This document shows, piece by piece, positions 36,410 through 44,774 of a DNA stretch of 44,961 nt. How positions within the stretch are numbered: position 1 is the stretch's first letter; each line of letters starts with the position of its first letter. The notes under the pieces are model-generated. The model saw only the letters and a list, made by a program, of their open reading frames with translations, did no database searches and was not told the DNA's origin. The stretch comes from Granulicella sp. (GTDB lineage: Bacteria; Acidobacteriota; Terriglobia; Terriglobales; Acidobacteriaceae), in NCBI GenBank assembly GCA_003132145.1, contig PKWU01000078.1:10841-55801 (forward strand), read 5' to 3'. The translations under genes and the position numbers were made by a program.

Positions 36410-36415
36410 TGAGAG

Positions 36416-37021
36416 ATGCGGGTTATCGCCGGGACCTATCGCTCACGTCAACTGATCGCACCACGCGGCAGCGGGACGCGGCCCACCAGCGACCGGCTGC
36501 GCGAGACGCTCTTCAATATTCTGGCGCCGAGGGTCGCGGGATGCCGCTTCGCCGACCTGTACGCTGGGACGGGTGCAGTGGGGATCGAGGCGATCAGCCG
36601 CGGGGCGGAGCATGTGTGGTTTGCGGAGAAGGCAGAGCCGGCGCTGGCGGCGATCCGGGCGAATCTGAAGGCGTTGCAGATTGCGCGCGGCTTTACGGTG
36701 GAGGAGCGCGAGACGGGGGCGCTGCTGGAACGGTTCGCCAAGGTCGCACAGAAGGCGGCGACTGAACCGGTGGAGGGCGCGCGTGCTGGCGATCTGCTCG
36801 ATCTCGTCTATCTCGATCCGCCGTGGGAGGCGGAGGCGGAGTACGCCAATACGTTGCATCTGCTGGGCAGCGCGCGGGGACGGCTGATGCTAGCGCCGAA
36901 CGCGCTGATTATTGCCGAGCACAAGAGCAAGGACCAGCTTGCGGAGCGGTACGGGGAGCTGGTGCAGGCGCGGACGTTGAAGCAGGGAGATGCGGCGTTG
37001 AGCTTTTACGCTGTGGGTTGA
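36416..37021 (+). CDS. rsmD: 16S rRNA (guanine-966-N2)-methyltransferase
   Basis: A 201-residue SAM methyltransferase acting on G966 of 16S rRNA. Motifs: MRVIAGTYRSRQL and RPTSDRLRETLFNIL at the N-terminus, DLYAGTGAVGIEAISRGA as motif I, and catalytic YLDPPW (usually DPPY, here Trp). A short Ala/Glu-rich insert precedes the DPPW strand. It converges with the PLP-enzyme gene with only 7 nt between stops. Together with rsmI, 1.3 kb away on the other strand, two 16S modification genes sit close together. Confidence 0.92.
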   Translation: MRVIAGTYRSRQLIAPRGSGTRPTSDRLRETLFNILAPRVAGCRFADLYAGTGAVGIEAISRGAEHVWFAEKAEPALAAIRANLKALQIARGFTVEERETGALLERFAKVAQKAATEPVEGARAGDLLDLVYLDPPWEAEAEYANTLHLLGSARGRLMLAPNALIIAEHKSKDQLAERYGELVQARTLKQGDAALSFYAVG

Positions 37022-37028
37022 TCTTCAA

Positions 37029-38183
37029 TCAGCGGAGGGCGTCTAGTGCCTGGGCTATGTCTTCGAGGAGGTCGTCGACGTCTTCGAGGCCGGCGCTGAG
37101 ACGGATGAAGCCCTCGGGGACGGCGTCGCCACCCCAGCGGGCGCGGCGCTCGGCGCAGGTACAGGTACCGCCGAAGCTGGTGGCTTCGGTGATGAGCTTC
37201 GCCTTGGAGAGGAAGGTCTCTGCACTGGTGCGGTCGGCGAGGGTGAAGCTGAGGATCGCGCCGAAGTGCTGCATCTGGCGTGCGGCCAGCGCGTAGGCGG
37301 GATGGGTGGGCAGTCCGGCGTAGAGGACGTCGTGGACGACGTTGGTGCGGGTTGTGAGATACTCGGCGATGCGCAGGGCGTTGGCCGAGCTTCGCTCCAG
37401 ACGCAGCGGCAGGGTCGCGATGGAGCGCAGTGCGAGCCACGCCTCCATGGGGCCGAGAACGCCGCCCATCAGTGTGCGCCACTGCTCGATCTGCTGGCGG
37501 AGTTCGAGGTCGCGGACGGCGACGTGGCCGAGGACGATGTCGCTATGGCCGGTCATGGATTTGGTGTCGCTGGCGACGGCGAAGTCGGCACCGAGCGCGA
37601 GCGTGCGCTGGCCGAGCGGGGTTGCGGTGGTGTTGTCGACGGCGACCAAAGCTCCGGCGCGGTGCGCGCGTTCGCTGAGCGAGGTGATGTCGCAGATCTC
37701 CATCAGCGGGTTGCTGGGCGACTCGATCCAGAGCAGGCGAGCGCCTTCGAGCTGCTCGCCCTGCGCTTCGTTGGCGGTGGGTGCGAGGCGGATGACGACG
37801 CCCATTTTGGCGAAGTACTCCTGCATGAGGGCGCGGGCGGCGAAGTAGCAGTGCGAGGGCAGAACGACCACGTCGCCCGGCTTCAGAACGGATCCGAAGA
37901 CCGAGGCGCTGGCAGCCATTCCGGAGGCGAAGACCAGGGCGCTGGCGCGGTAGGGCTTGCCCGCGTCCGCGTGTCCCGGCGCAAACTGGCCGGACTCCAT
38001 CTGGCCAATGGCGCGCTCCAGTGCGGTCCAGGTTGGGTTGTTCATCCGCGTGTAGGTGTACGTCGCATCGTTGGGATCTCCCGGCGTGTGGAAGGGCGCG
38101 GCGAAGACCGGGCTGGGATGTAGCGGTTCGCCCGCTACGGCGCGCGTCAGGGTCGAGCGAACGATCTTGGTGGAGTCGTGCAT
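37029..38183 (-). CDS. Cystathionine gamma-synthase/lyase-family PLP enzyme
   Basis: A 384-residue fold-type I trans-sulfuration enzyme. K208 in ASDTKSMTGHSDIVLGH is the PLP lysine (normally SxTK). YTRMNNPTW and the late GTCTCAERRARWGG with SAGLEDVDDLLEDIAQAL are family landmarks. Whether it is MetB, a beta- or gamma-lyase, or an O-acetylhomoserine enzyme cannot be decided from sequence alone. A role in Met/Cys flux would complement hom and the CysO cluster. The -10 is weak (TAATCC, 6 nt before the ATG). Confidence 0.85.
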   Translation of the reverse strand: MHDSTKIVRSTLTRAVAGEPLHPSPVFAAPFHTPGDPNDATYTYTRMNNPTWTALERAIGQMESGQFAPGHADAGKPYRASALVFASGMAASASVFGSVLKPGDVVVLPSHCYFAARALMQEYFAKMGVVIRLAPTANEAQGEQLEGARLLWIESPSNPLMEICDITSLSERAHRAGALVAVDNTTATPLGQRTLALGADFAVASDTKSMTGHSDIVLGHVAVRDLELRQQIEQWRTLMGGVLGPMEAWLALRSIATLPLRLERSSANALRIAEYLTTRTNVVHDVLYAGLPTHPAYALAARQMQHFGAILSFTLADRTSAETFLSKAKLITEATSFGGTCTCAERRARWGGDAVPEGFIRLSAGLEDVDDLLEDIAQALDALR

Positions 38184-38192
38184 GGCTCTGGA

Positions 38193-39338
38193 TTAATCCT
38201 CATGCTTTCCCGTGAAGTGTTCCCAGCCGCCTGGGGCGAGCGGCGACCGGCGACCGGAGGGGGCCAGCAATGAGATGCTGCGACCGCGCACAAGGCTTCC
38301 GATGCGTGTGATGCGGACTCCGGCTACGCTACGCGGAATGCGCACCGAGGCGGGTGCGGAGAAGAGAAGCTCGTAGTCCTCGCCGCCGTGGAGGGCGAGC
38401 TCGAGCGCGCGGTTGGGTGCGTCTGCGGCGTGATTCGCCTGCGCGTCGCGGGCTTGCATTGCCAGAGGATGGATTGGCAGCGCGGCGGAGGATATCTGGG
38501 CGCCAACTCCGGACTCGCGGCAGAGGTGAGCCAGATCGGTGGAGAGGCCGTCGCTGAGGTCGATGGCGGCGGTGGCGAGACGGCGGCGAAGGAGCTCCTG
38601 TCCGACGGCCAGGCGGGGTTGAGGGAATAATTGCGGATGCGCGGTGAGCTGGTCTGACGCGGACTTTGAGCTTGTCTCCCACCCATTCCGCCAAGAACGC
38701 GGAATGGATGGGGCACCCATCTGTCTCTTCGTCGCGCGGTGCTCGATAGCGGCGAGTTCGGCGGCTGCGCCACCCAGCGCGCCGGTGACGTAGAGCGCGT
38801 CGCCGGGGCGGGCCGTGCTGCGGCGCAGGGCGCGACCGGCGGGGGCCGAGCCGATGAGGACAATGTCTGCGAGGACCAGATCGCAGGGGGATTCGGCGGT
38901 GTCGCCGCCCGCCAGCGGGACACGGTGAAGGTCGGCGAGAGCGCGCAGGCCGGTGAAGAAGCGATCGACCCAGAGGCGTCCGGCGCGGGTGGAGAGCATC
39001 TCGCCGGGCAGCGCGAGCGAGAGGAAGACCGCCAGCGGACGCGCTCCCATTGCGGCCAGATCGCTCAATCCGCGGGCGAGAGCGCGGTGGCCGACTGATT
39101 CGGCGGGATGCCAGTCGCGGCGGAAGTGGCGTCCTTCGAGGGTGAAGTCGGTGGTGACGAGAATCTCGTGGCCCCTGGGCGGGCGCAGGATGGCGCAGTC
39201 GTCGCCGATGCCGAGGGCGACACTGGGCGCGAGGCCGTGGCTTGCGCGCCCGGTGGCTCCCGCTGCTGCGCGCCCGGCGGCTCCCCACTCCGACCGGATG
39301 CGTTCGATCAACTCCAGCTCGCCCATCTCTCTGTTCAT
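38193..39338 (-). CDS. thiL: Thiamine-monophosphate kinase
   Basis: A 381-residue AIR-synthase-fold kinase converting TMP to thiamine diphosphate. Motifs: ALGIGDDCAIL, TTDFTLEGRHF, GHRALARGLSDLAAMGA and PLAGGDTAESP in the N-terminal half; AIDLSDGLSTDLAHLC and GGEDYELLF in the second half. Between residues about 205-245 lies a poorly conserved insert encoded partly by a palindromic REP element (38677-38720) read in frame as QMGAPSIPRSWRNGW. The enzyme may tolerate it as a surface loop. Confidence 0.92.
   Translation of the reverse strand: MNREMGELELIERIRSEWGAAGRAAAGATGRASHGLAPSVALGIGDDCAILRPPRGHEILVTTDFTLEGRHFRRDWHPAESVGHRALARGLSDLAAMGARPLAVFLSLALPGEMLSTRAGRLWVDRFFTGLRALADLHRVPLAGGDTAESPCDLVLADIVLIGSAPAGRALRRSTARPGDALYVTGALGGAAAELAAIEHRATKRQMGAPSIPRSWRNGWETSSKSASDQLTAHPQLFPQPRLAVGQELLRRRLATAAIDLSDGLSTDLAHLCRESGVGAQISSAALPIHPLAMQARDAQANHAADAPNRALELALHGGEDYELLFSAPASVRIPRSVAGVRITRIGSLVRGRSISLLAPSGRRSPLAPGGWEHFTGKHED
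38677..38720. repeat. GGATGGGGCACCC-family REP element inside thiL (copy 2)
   Basis: Stem CCATTCCGC (38683-38691)/GCGGAATGG (38699-38707) with loop CAAGAAC, followed by ATGGGGCACCCAT, as in the intergenic copy at 26681-26724. The length preserves the thiL frame. Confidence 0.7.
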
Positions 39339-39415
39339 CGTGAGCCAAGCATAAACCAGCCGGGGATGGCCCGGCGGACGCGGTGGAAGCGGACTGAAGA
39401 GAGGCGAAGAAAGGA

Positions 39416-39463
39416 AGAAAATAGACCCCGCAAATCCATTTAACTAGGAAAATAGACCGATTC
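39416..39463 (+). repeat. Direct repeat GAAAATAGACC upstream of the M23 gene
   Basis: GAAAATAGACC occurs twice about 34 nt apart (near 39417 and 39450) in the 340-nt gap between thiL and the M23 peptidase gene. I see no coding region and no convincing promoter in the rest of that gap. Confidence 0.45.
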
Positions 39464-39680
39464 CGTACAACTTATCGGCGATCTGCCCACAATTCGGATT
39501 GCGCTCGCTCCCATCGACGGTTAAAATCGAAAGTAACGTCCAAGAGGGATGGCAACTGCGGAAGCCGATTGCGAACGGCGATTGGCTAAGTTTATTTGAC
39601 CCGGTTGCCGCGCACTCATCGCGCCAATCTCTCCGCCGAACCGCGGAGAGAAGGTTCAACCACTGCACAAGGTCCAGGAC

Positions 39681-40715
39681 TTGACTCTAAAACGCTTCAG
39701 CCTGAAAAAACGTTTTTACGTTGTCCTTGTCAGCCGCGATGAGGGTGGAGGCCTGCACAAGATCCCCGTGCCTCTCCACTACGCATATGTCTTTATAGCA
39801 GCAGCAGTTATCGGGACGTTTACGATCGCCGGACTGGCTGGTTCGTACTCCCGCATGTTGATCAAGATGGCGCGCTTCAACCAGTTGCGCGACGACCACG
39901 CCACGCTGCAGAAGGACTACGCGCACCTAGAGAAGCAGGCGCACGAGAAGGACGTGCAGGCGGCGTCGCTGGGCTCGCTGGCGGGCGAGGTTTCCGCGCT
40001 CTACGGGCTGACCGCGAGCAAGCTCTCCGGGCCGATGGGGCACATGCGGACGAAGTCTACGGCGAAACTGGACGGGATCAAGACGGCGCAGGGCGCGCTG
40101 AACGCCGATGCAGCCTCGAACTTTACCGACGACAGCTACTACAAGTCGCTCGACACCTTCTACAGCCTGCGCGACTCGGCGGTGAGCGGGGCCGTGACTC
40201 ATGCAATTGACGGCGGCTCGACGCTTGCCTCGATCGGTAAAATCGGAATGAGTGGGGCAGTCGGCGGGATGGATATTGCGACCGACGCGCCATCTTTATG
40301 GCCGGTCATCGGGCCTATCCGCAGCAGCTTCGGCCAGCGCGAAGACCCCATCCACGGCAACGGAGAGGGTGAGTTCCACACTGGAATCGACATCTCCGCG
40401 CCCATCGGGACGCCCATCCGGGCCACCGCCGACGGCACCGTGAAGTCGGCCGCGATGGAGAGCGGCTATGGGCGCGAGGTCATCATCGACCACGGCCACA
40501 ACATCGAGACCTGCTACGCCCACATGTCCGGCTTCACAGTGATGGCGGGCCAGACCGTCGTGCGCGGCCAGGTGATCGGCTACGTCGGGATGAGCGGACG
40601 CACCACCGGAGCGCACCTGCACTACGAGGTGCGCATCCGCAACACGCCGGTGAATCCGCACAAGTACCTGCGAGCCACAATGTCCGGGTTGAACAACGAG
40701 GCCGCGGGACTCTAA
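39681..40715 (+). CDS. M23-family (LytM) peptidoglycan endopeptidase, membrane-anchored
   Basis: A 344-residue protein. A basic N-terminus (RFSLKKRFYVVLVSRDEGGGLHKIPVP) leads to one TM helix (about 36-54), then a coiled-coil segment (about 62-95). The C-terminal Zn peptidase domain (about 215-330) has H233 and D237 in HTGIDIS and H312/H314 in HLHYEV, so the metal site is intact. It would cut peptide cross-links in the periplasm. The start is TTG at 39681, with AAGG 8 nt upstream. It converges with the sugar dehydrogenase gene 13 nt away. Confidence 0.9.
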   Translation: MTLKRFSLKKRFYVVLVSRDEGGGLHKIPVPLHYAYVFIAAAVIGTFTIAGLAGSYSRMLIKMARFNQLRDDHATLQKDYAHLEKQAHEKDVQAASLGSLAGEVSALYGLTASKLSGPMGHMRTKSTAKLDGIKTAQGALNADAASNFTDDSYYKSLDTFYSLRDSAVSGAVTHAIDGGSTLASIGKIGMSGAVGGMDIATDAPSLWPVIGPIRSSFGQREDPIHGNGEGEFHTGIDISAPIGTPIRATADGTVKSAAMESGYGREVIIDHGHNIETCYAHMSGFTVMAGQTVVRGQVIGYVGMSGRTTGAHLHYEVRIRNTPVNPHKYLRATMSGLNNEAAGL

Positions 40716-40728
40716 TTCAGCTCTCCAT

Positions 40729-42156
40729 TTATTTTCCTGTGTAGATGACATGCCAGACGGTCTTGCTTCCGTCGTCGGAGACGAAGAGTGAGCCGTCGAG
40801 GGCAACCGCTACGCCGACCGGACGTCCCCAGACCTTACCGTCGGGGGTGGTAAATCCGGTGAGGAAGTCCTCGAATTCGCCAGTGGCGTGGCCGTTGTGC
40901 ATGGGAATGCGAATGACCTCATAGCCAGCGCGGTCCTTGCGGTTCCAAGAACCGTGCTCGGCGGCAAAGCCGTCGCCGCGATAGAGCGCGGGAAAGCTGG
41001 AGGGGCCGGGATGCTGCGGGTAGAAGAGCATCTCCAGCGAAGCAAAATGTGGCTGGAGAATCACGTCTGGCGTACGAACTTTGGCGGAGAGATCGACCCG
41101 TTTGCAGTCTGTGGCCTGGTCTGCGGTTAGCGGCGCAGTCAGCTGCGGGTTCGGCCCGGTGCCATTGGCGCAAGGCTTGGGCAGGCGCGGGTCCTGATGG
41201 CCTCCCATGTAGAACCAGGGCCAGCCGAAGAAGCCGTCCTCCGGGACAGAAGTGATGTAGTCGGGGACGAGGTTGTTGCCCAGCGCGTCGCGCTCGTTGG
41301 TGGAGCACCAGAGCTGGCCGGTGACGGGATTGACTGCCTCGCCGACACAGTTGCGCAGGCCGCTGGCGTAGACCTTCACGAAGGTGCCATCGGGGGTGTA
41401 CTCGAGGATGTCGGCGCGGTGGAACTCGTTGGGGTGGGTGTCGGCGTCGTCAACGTTCGAGCCGGAACCGATGGAGATCCACATGCGTTTGCCGTCGAGC
41501 GAGAAGGCTACGTCGCGGGTCCAGTGGCCTCCGCCGCGCAGTTGGGCGTAGCCGGGCAGGACGGGGACGATGGTCTCCGGCTTGGCGGTGGCAACGAGGT
41601 CGCCGGGCTTGTAGGTGAAGCGGACAACGCTGGTGGTGTTGGCGATGTAGACCCACTGCGGATTTGCACCGAGGGGGTAGAAAGCGATGCCGAATGGGTG
41701 ATCGAGGCCGCTGGCGAAGGTTTCAGTGCGGGCGGCGTGGCCGTCGGGCGTCTCTCCGCGCAACACTATGATCTTGCCTGCGGCGCTGTCGGCGACGAAG
41801 AGGTCGCCGTTGGGCGCTGTGCGGATCAGACGCGGCTGCTGGAATCCCTGAGCGTAGATCTCCACCTTGAAGCCCGCAGGAGAGATGGGCCATGCGCCGT
41901 CGGGACGGGGAACCAGATTGGGGCCGTTGTCGACCGACTCGTCGGGATGGGGTTCGGGCAGGTCGGCGACGGTCAGCTTGCGGCGGACGCCGGGGCGCTC
42001 CTGCGAGTAGTCAGTGAAGGCGGCCTGGCCGGTCAGGGTATTGGTTGTCTGGGCGCTGGTTTGGGCACGGAGTGTTGCGCAAGCCGCAACTGCAATCGAC
42101 AGAAGTGCGATAAGGGAAAGGTGTATCGCAGTGGGTACTTGGGCTCGTGTGCGCAT
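40729..42156 (-). CDS. PQQ-dependent sugar dehydrogenase-like beta-propeller lipoprotein
   Basis: A 475-residue exported protein. The signal peptide (about 10-26) ends in a lipobox-like VAAC. The rest is a six-bladed glucose/sorbosone dehydrogenase propeller: PRLIRTAPNGDLFVADSAAGKI, GLDHPFGIAFYP, HWTRDVAFSLDGKRMWISIGSGSN, ASGLRNCVGEAVNP and HGSWNRKDRAGYEVIRIPM. These soluble-GDH-like proteins oxidise aldoses with PQQ in the periplasm. The exact substrate is unknown. ATG 42156 follows AGGAG by 12 nt. An earlier in-frame ATG 27 nt upstream is less likely. Confidence 0.82.
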   Translation of the reverse strand: MRTRAQVPTAIHLSLIALLSIAVAACATLRAQTSAQTTNTLTGQAAFTDYSQERPGVRRKLTVADLPEPHPDESVDNGPNLVPRPDGAWPISPAGFKVEIYAQGFQQPRLIRTAPNGDLFVADSAAGKIIVLRGETPDGHAARTETFASGLDHPFGIAFYPLGANPQWVYIANTTSVVRFTYKPGDLVATAKPETIVPVLPGYAQLRGGGHWTRDVAFSLDGKRMWISIGSGSNVDDADTHPNEFHRADILEYTPDGTFVKVYASGLRNCVGEAVNPVTGQLWCSTNERDALGNNLVPDYITSVPEDGFFGWPWFYMGGHQDPRLPKPCANGTGPNPQLTAPLTADQATDCKRVDLSAKVRTPDVILQPHFASLEMLFYPQHPGPSSFPALYRGDGFAAEHGSWNRKDRAGYEVIRIPMHNGHATGEFEDFLTGFTTPDGKVWGRPVGVAVALDGSLFVSDDGSKTVWHVIYTGK

Positions 42157-42272
42157 CGGGGAACCGATCTCCTGGAGGTACATTCGACGATAGGATGCTT
42201 CGTCGCGGCGGTTCGATGCAGCTCGCGAGCCAGGATAACGATTCATACTCCGCGCGGAGACAGGCTGATCCT

Positions 42273-43307
42273 CTACCGCCCAGCAGCGCTGGCGGGGGGT
42301 GCGGCGGCGGCGGATGGGGCTGCGCCGATTGCAGCCTCCGGCGTCACCAGCTTCTTCAGCAGCTCCAGCGGCACGTTGGCGGTGAGCACGACGCGGTCCT
42401 TGTGCTGCTCGATCTGGATGGAAGCGGCGAACTCGCTCATGGCCTCGGCGTCGGAGCTCTCCGACTGCGCCTCGATCTTGGGCTGGATGGCCTGGAAGAG
42501 CTGCAGCAGCGCGTCCAGCGCCTCGGTGGAGCGGGCGGCGGCGGCGTCCGTCGGGGCGATCTGCTCGATGCGCAGGTGCAGCGCGCCCAGGCCGTAACGC
42601 AGGCTGGCGACAAAGGTTGTGTCCTCGGGCAGCGGCAGTTCGAGGCCGAAGACGGTGATCCGTCCGCGTTCGGAGAAGGGCAGGCCGACATGGCCGATGG
42701 CCCACGCGCTGGAGAGCAGCGGCACGTCGCGGTAGCGCGAGGCCAGCAGCGACGAGCCGGCAAACGGCGACGCCGAGGCGCGATAGCGGTCGAGCATGGA
42801 GTGGATCTGCTCGGTGGTGGGCATGTTGGAGGCGGCGATGGTGTCGTAGCCAAGCTGCGCGATGCGCAACCGGCGGCCCTCGATGGGGATGGTGTAGATG
42901 GTATGGCCGGCGTACTGCTCCTGCGAGGTGGCCATTCCGGCCAGGTAGCGGGCCAGGCGCGCGCCGTCGAAGCGGCCCTCGAAGACCTCGGAGTAGGCGA
43001 CCGGGCCGTTGGGGCCTGCGGGATCGTCCATGCGGTGCAGGGCAAAGGCGGCGGCGTCCAGGTCGCGCTCGGGGTCGATTCCGGTGGCGTCGATGAACTG
43101 CTGGAACTCAGGGCTGCGCGAGACGGGCGCGCGCTCCAGGTGGGTCGCGGCACGCAGCGGCCTCAGGTTGAGGTAGACGATGGCGTCGGACTCCGGCAGC
43201 AGGCGGGCGACCTCCGGCGGGGCGGCCTTGCGCAGCCACACGGCGGCGATCAGCGCCACAATCAGAGCCAGCATCACAAGCAGCGAGTACAGCGTCCGTT
43301 TCCGCAT
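42273..43307 (-). CDS. Membrane-anchored protein of unknown function (344 aa)
   Basis: An N-terminal TM anchor (about 6-23) and a large extracytoplasmic part. Motifs include LPESDAIVYLNLRPLR, ARYLAGM...YAGHTIYTIP and LRYGLGALHLRIEQI. The domain resembles DUF3352-like proteins that begin with LPADA-VYLN, but I cannot name it firmly. The last 25 residues are Ala/Pro-rich. ATG 43307 has GAGGG just upstream. It lies between the sugar dehydrogenase and the tRNA cluster, all on the minus strand. Confidence 0.65.
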   Translation of the reverse strand: MRKRTLYSLLVMLALIVALIAAVWLRKAAPPEVARLLPESDAIVYLNLRPLRAATHLERAPVSRSPEFQQFIDATGIDPERDLDAAAFALHRMDDPAGPNGPVAYSEVFEGRFDGARLARYLAGMATSQEQYAGHTIYTIPIEGRRLRIAQLGYDTIAASNMPTTEQIHSMLDRYRASASPFAGSSLLASRYRDVPLLSSAWAIGHVGLPFSERGRITVFGLELPLPEDTTFVASLRYGLGALHLRIEQIAPTDAAAARSTEALDALLQLFQAIQPKIEAQSESSDAEAMSEFAASIQIEQHKDRVVLTANVPLELLKKLVTPEAAIGAAPSAAAAPPASAAGR

Positions 43308-43433
43308 TCTGCCCTCTACTGTACGCCAGCCGCCGACAGAATTGCGTTGTCTTCTGCGTTGCTCCGTGCTTGCGGCTGTGCTAAAGTTGATACTGTGCGC
43401 TGCCCGATATGGACAGCGCATTCGACTGTTTGG

Positions 43434-43509
43434 GCTGGCGTAGCTCAGTTGGTAGAGCATCTGATTTGTAATCAGAGGGTCGGGGGTTCAAATCCCTCCG
43501 TCAGCTCCA
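43434..43509 (+). tRNA. tRNA-Thr (anticodon TGT)
   Basis: A 76-nt tRNA with encoded CCA. Acceptor GCTGGCG/CGTCAGC (one G-T pair), D arm AGCTCAGTTGGTAGAGC, anticodon loop TTTGTAA, T loop TTCAAAT. It is the first gene of the Thr-Tyr-Thr-Gly-tuf block, which matches the thrU position of E. coli. Confidence 0.97.
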
Positions 43510-43584
43510 AGGCGCCAGTTCCGCTCGGCCGGCCGGCTCCGTTCCATTCGGGCGAGGCGCGTCCGAGGGCGACGGGCGGAAGAT

Positions 43585-43671
43585 GCACAGGTGGCCGAGT
43601 GGTTAATGGCAGCAGACTGTAAATCTGCCGCGCTAAGCGCTACGGAGGTTCGAATCCTCCCCTGTGCACCA
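43585..43671 (+). tRNA. tRNA-Tyr (anticodon GTA)
   Basis: An 87-nt class II tRNA with a long variable arm (CGCGCTAAGCGCTACGG region). Acceptor GCACAGG/CCTGTGC, discriminator A, encoded CCA, anticodon loop CTGTAAA. Confidence 0.97.
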
Positions 43672-43742
43672 TTTATTTTCATGCGGTTGTTTCATGCAGT
43701 TGCGTTAGGCGGTAGCGTTTTTTGAGGTCTTTCAGGCGGTGA

Positions 43743-44021
43743 ATGGCGATGAGTGACAGCGAACGATCACTCAACCTGGCGGCAAGCAGGCCGCGGATGT
43801 TCATTGCCCTTGCGGTTTTGATAGTCTTGGGAGTGCTGTCGTGGCTTACGATAGACTCCTCTGCCGTACTTCATGTTCAGGGTTTTTCCAGCAGGTATGT
43901 TGCCTTCGGAGCACGCGATGTTGAGGTCCGATGGTTTCCGATCCTGTTTCTGGGCCTCTTCGCATTCAAGGTGGTGCTGGCCAACATGCGGGCGCGCCTG
44001 GAGACGAGAGGTCCGCGGTAA
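43743..44021 (+). CDS. Small two-TM protein (92 aa)
   Basis: A 92-residue protein with TM segments at about 19-36 and 65-82, separated by a polar loop with HVQGFSSRYVAFGARDVEVRW, which looks like a short extracytoplasmic strand pair. No family is recognised. ATG 43743 follows AGGCGG. A second ATG two codons later is possible. It sits between tRNA-Tyr and tRNA-Thr(GGT), so it may be co-transcribed with the tRNAs. Confidence 0.6.
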   Translation: MAMSDSERSLNLAASRPRMFIALAVLIVLGVLSWLTIDSSAVLHVQGFSSRYVAFGARDVEVRWFPILFLGLFAFKVVLANMRARLETRGPR

Positions 44022-44022
44022 G

Positions 44023-44097
<75 letters not shown>

Positions 44098-44208
44098 GAT
44101 TCAAAGCTTTTAGCCTTTCGCTATTAGCTGTTCGCTTCACGATTGCGACCGCTAACGCCTTCAGGCGCGCCATCGAAGAACCGGAGCTAACTGCTAATAA
44201 ATAGAAGG

Positions 44209-44267
44209 TGCGGGAGTAACGGTAGGTTCGGGCTTTAGCCCGGACTAGAGTCACATGCGGGAGTAAC
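44209..44267 (+). repeat. 12-bp duplication of the tRNA-Gly 5' end around a REP-like palindrome
   Basis: TGCGGGAGTAAC occurs at 44209-44220 and again at 44256-44267, where it covers the first 11 nt of tRNA-Gly. The 35 nt between contain TTCGGGCTTTAGCCCGGA, a CTAAA-centre palindrome like the pair at 1100-1152. Confidence 0.8.
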
Positions 44268-44331
44268 TCAGTGGTAGAGTCTCAGCCTTCCAAGCTGTTG
44301 GTCGCGGGTTCAATTCCCGTCTCCCGCTCCA
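44257..44331 (+). tRNA. tRNA-Gly (anticodon TCC)
   Basis: 75 nt with encoded CCA. Acceptor GCGGGAG/CTCCCGC, anticodon stem TCAGC/GCTGT region with loop CTTCCAA, T arm GCGGGTTCAATTCCCGT. Its first 11 nt are duplicated 48 nt upstream. Confidence 0.97.
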
Positions 44332-44389
44332 GTTTGCTCTGGATGGTCCAGAGTGGTCGTTTGACGGCAGTTCTCGGTGCAGGAGTGAC

Positions 44390-44710
44390 GTGTTGACCGC
44401 ATTGCGTGAGCAGGGAGTGATTCCGGTGACCGATCCCGAGAGCTTTGGTGCGGTGCAAGCCGCCATTGAGGCGGCCTTCTCCGCGGCCAGGGTGCAGGAT
44501 TTTCTGAAGTCGCTGCTGCGTGCCGGGCTGCGTATCCGCGATTTCGAGCTGGTGTTGGGCAAGGGCATTCTGGGCGCGCCAACGGCTTCGCAGTACAACC
44601 GCCTGGGCAACGGCGACCAGGGCCTGATCCGCGAGTTCTACCTCGCCAGCCTGGAACAGGTCGCACCCGAGCTGCGGGTAAAGTTTTCTAAGCTGTACGC
44701 ATATTATTGA
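44390..44710 (+). CDS. Small helical protein of unknown function between tRNA-Gly and tuf (106 aa)
   Basis: A soluble, mostly helical 106-residue protein (AAIEAAFSAARVQDFLKSLLRAGLRIRDFELVLGKG; DQGLIREFYLASLEQVAPELR). No known family is recognised. The start is GTG 44390 or the following TTG 44393. AGGAG at 44381 is better placed for the TTG. Its position, 58 nt after tRNA-Gly and 64 nt before tuf, suggests co-transcription with the translation genes, but that does not define a function. Confidence 0.6.
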   Translation: MLTALREQGVIPVTDPESFGAVQAAIEAAFSAARVQDFLKSLLRAGLRIRDFELVLGKGILGAPTASQYNRLGNGDQGLIREFYLASLEQVAPELRVKFSKLYAYY

Positions 44711-44774
44711 TGGAGCGAGTTTAGTTCCGAATCGCCGGCAAGCGCCGACTAAATAAGAGAGAGGGAGAATCGCA

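Noticed and set aside
41197-43622. Plus-strand open frames opposite the sugar dehydrogenase and the 344-aa gene
   Set aside because: Gly/Val/Ala-rich shadows that run through the tRNA-Thr gene. No domain is visible.
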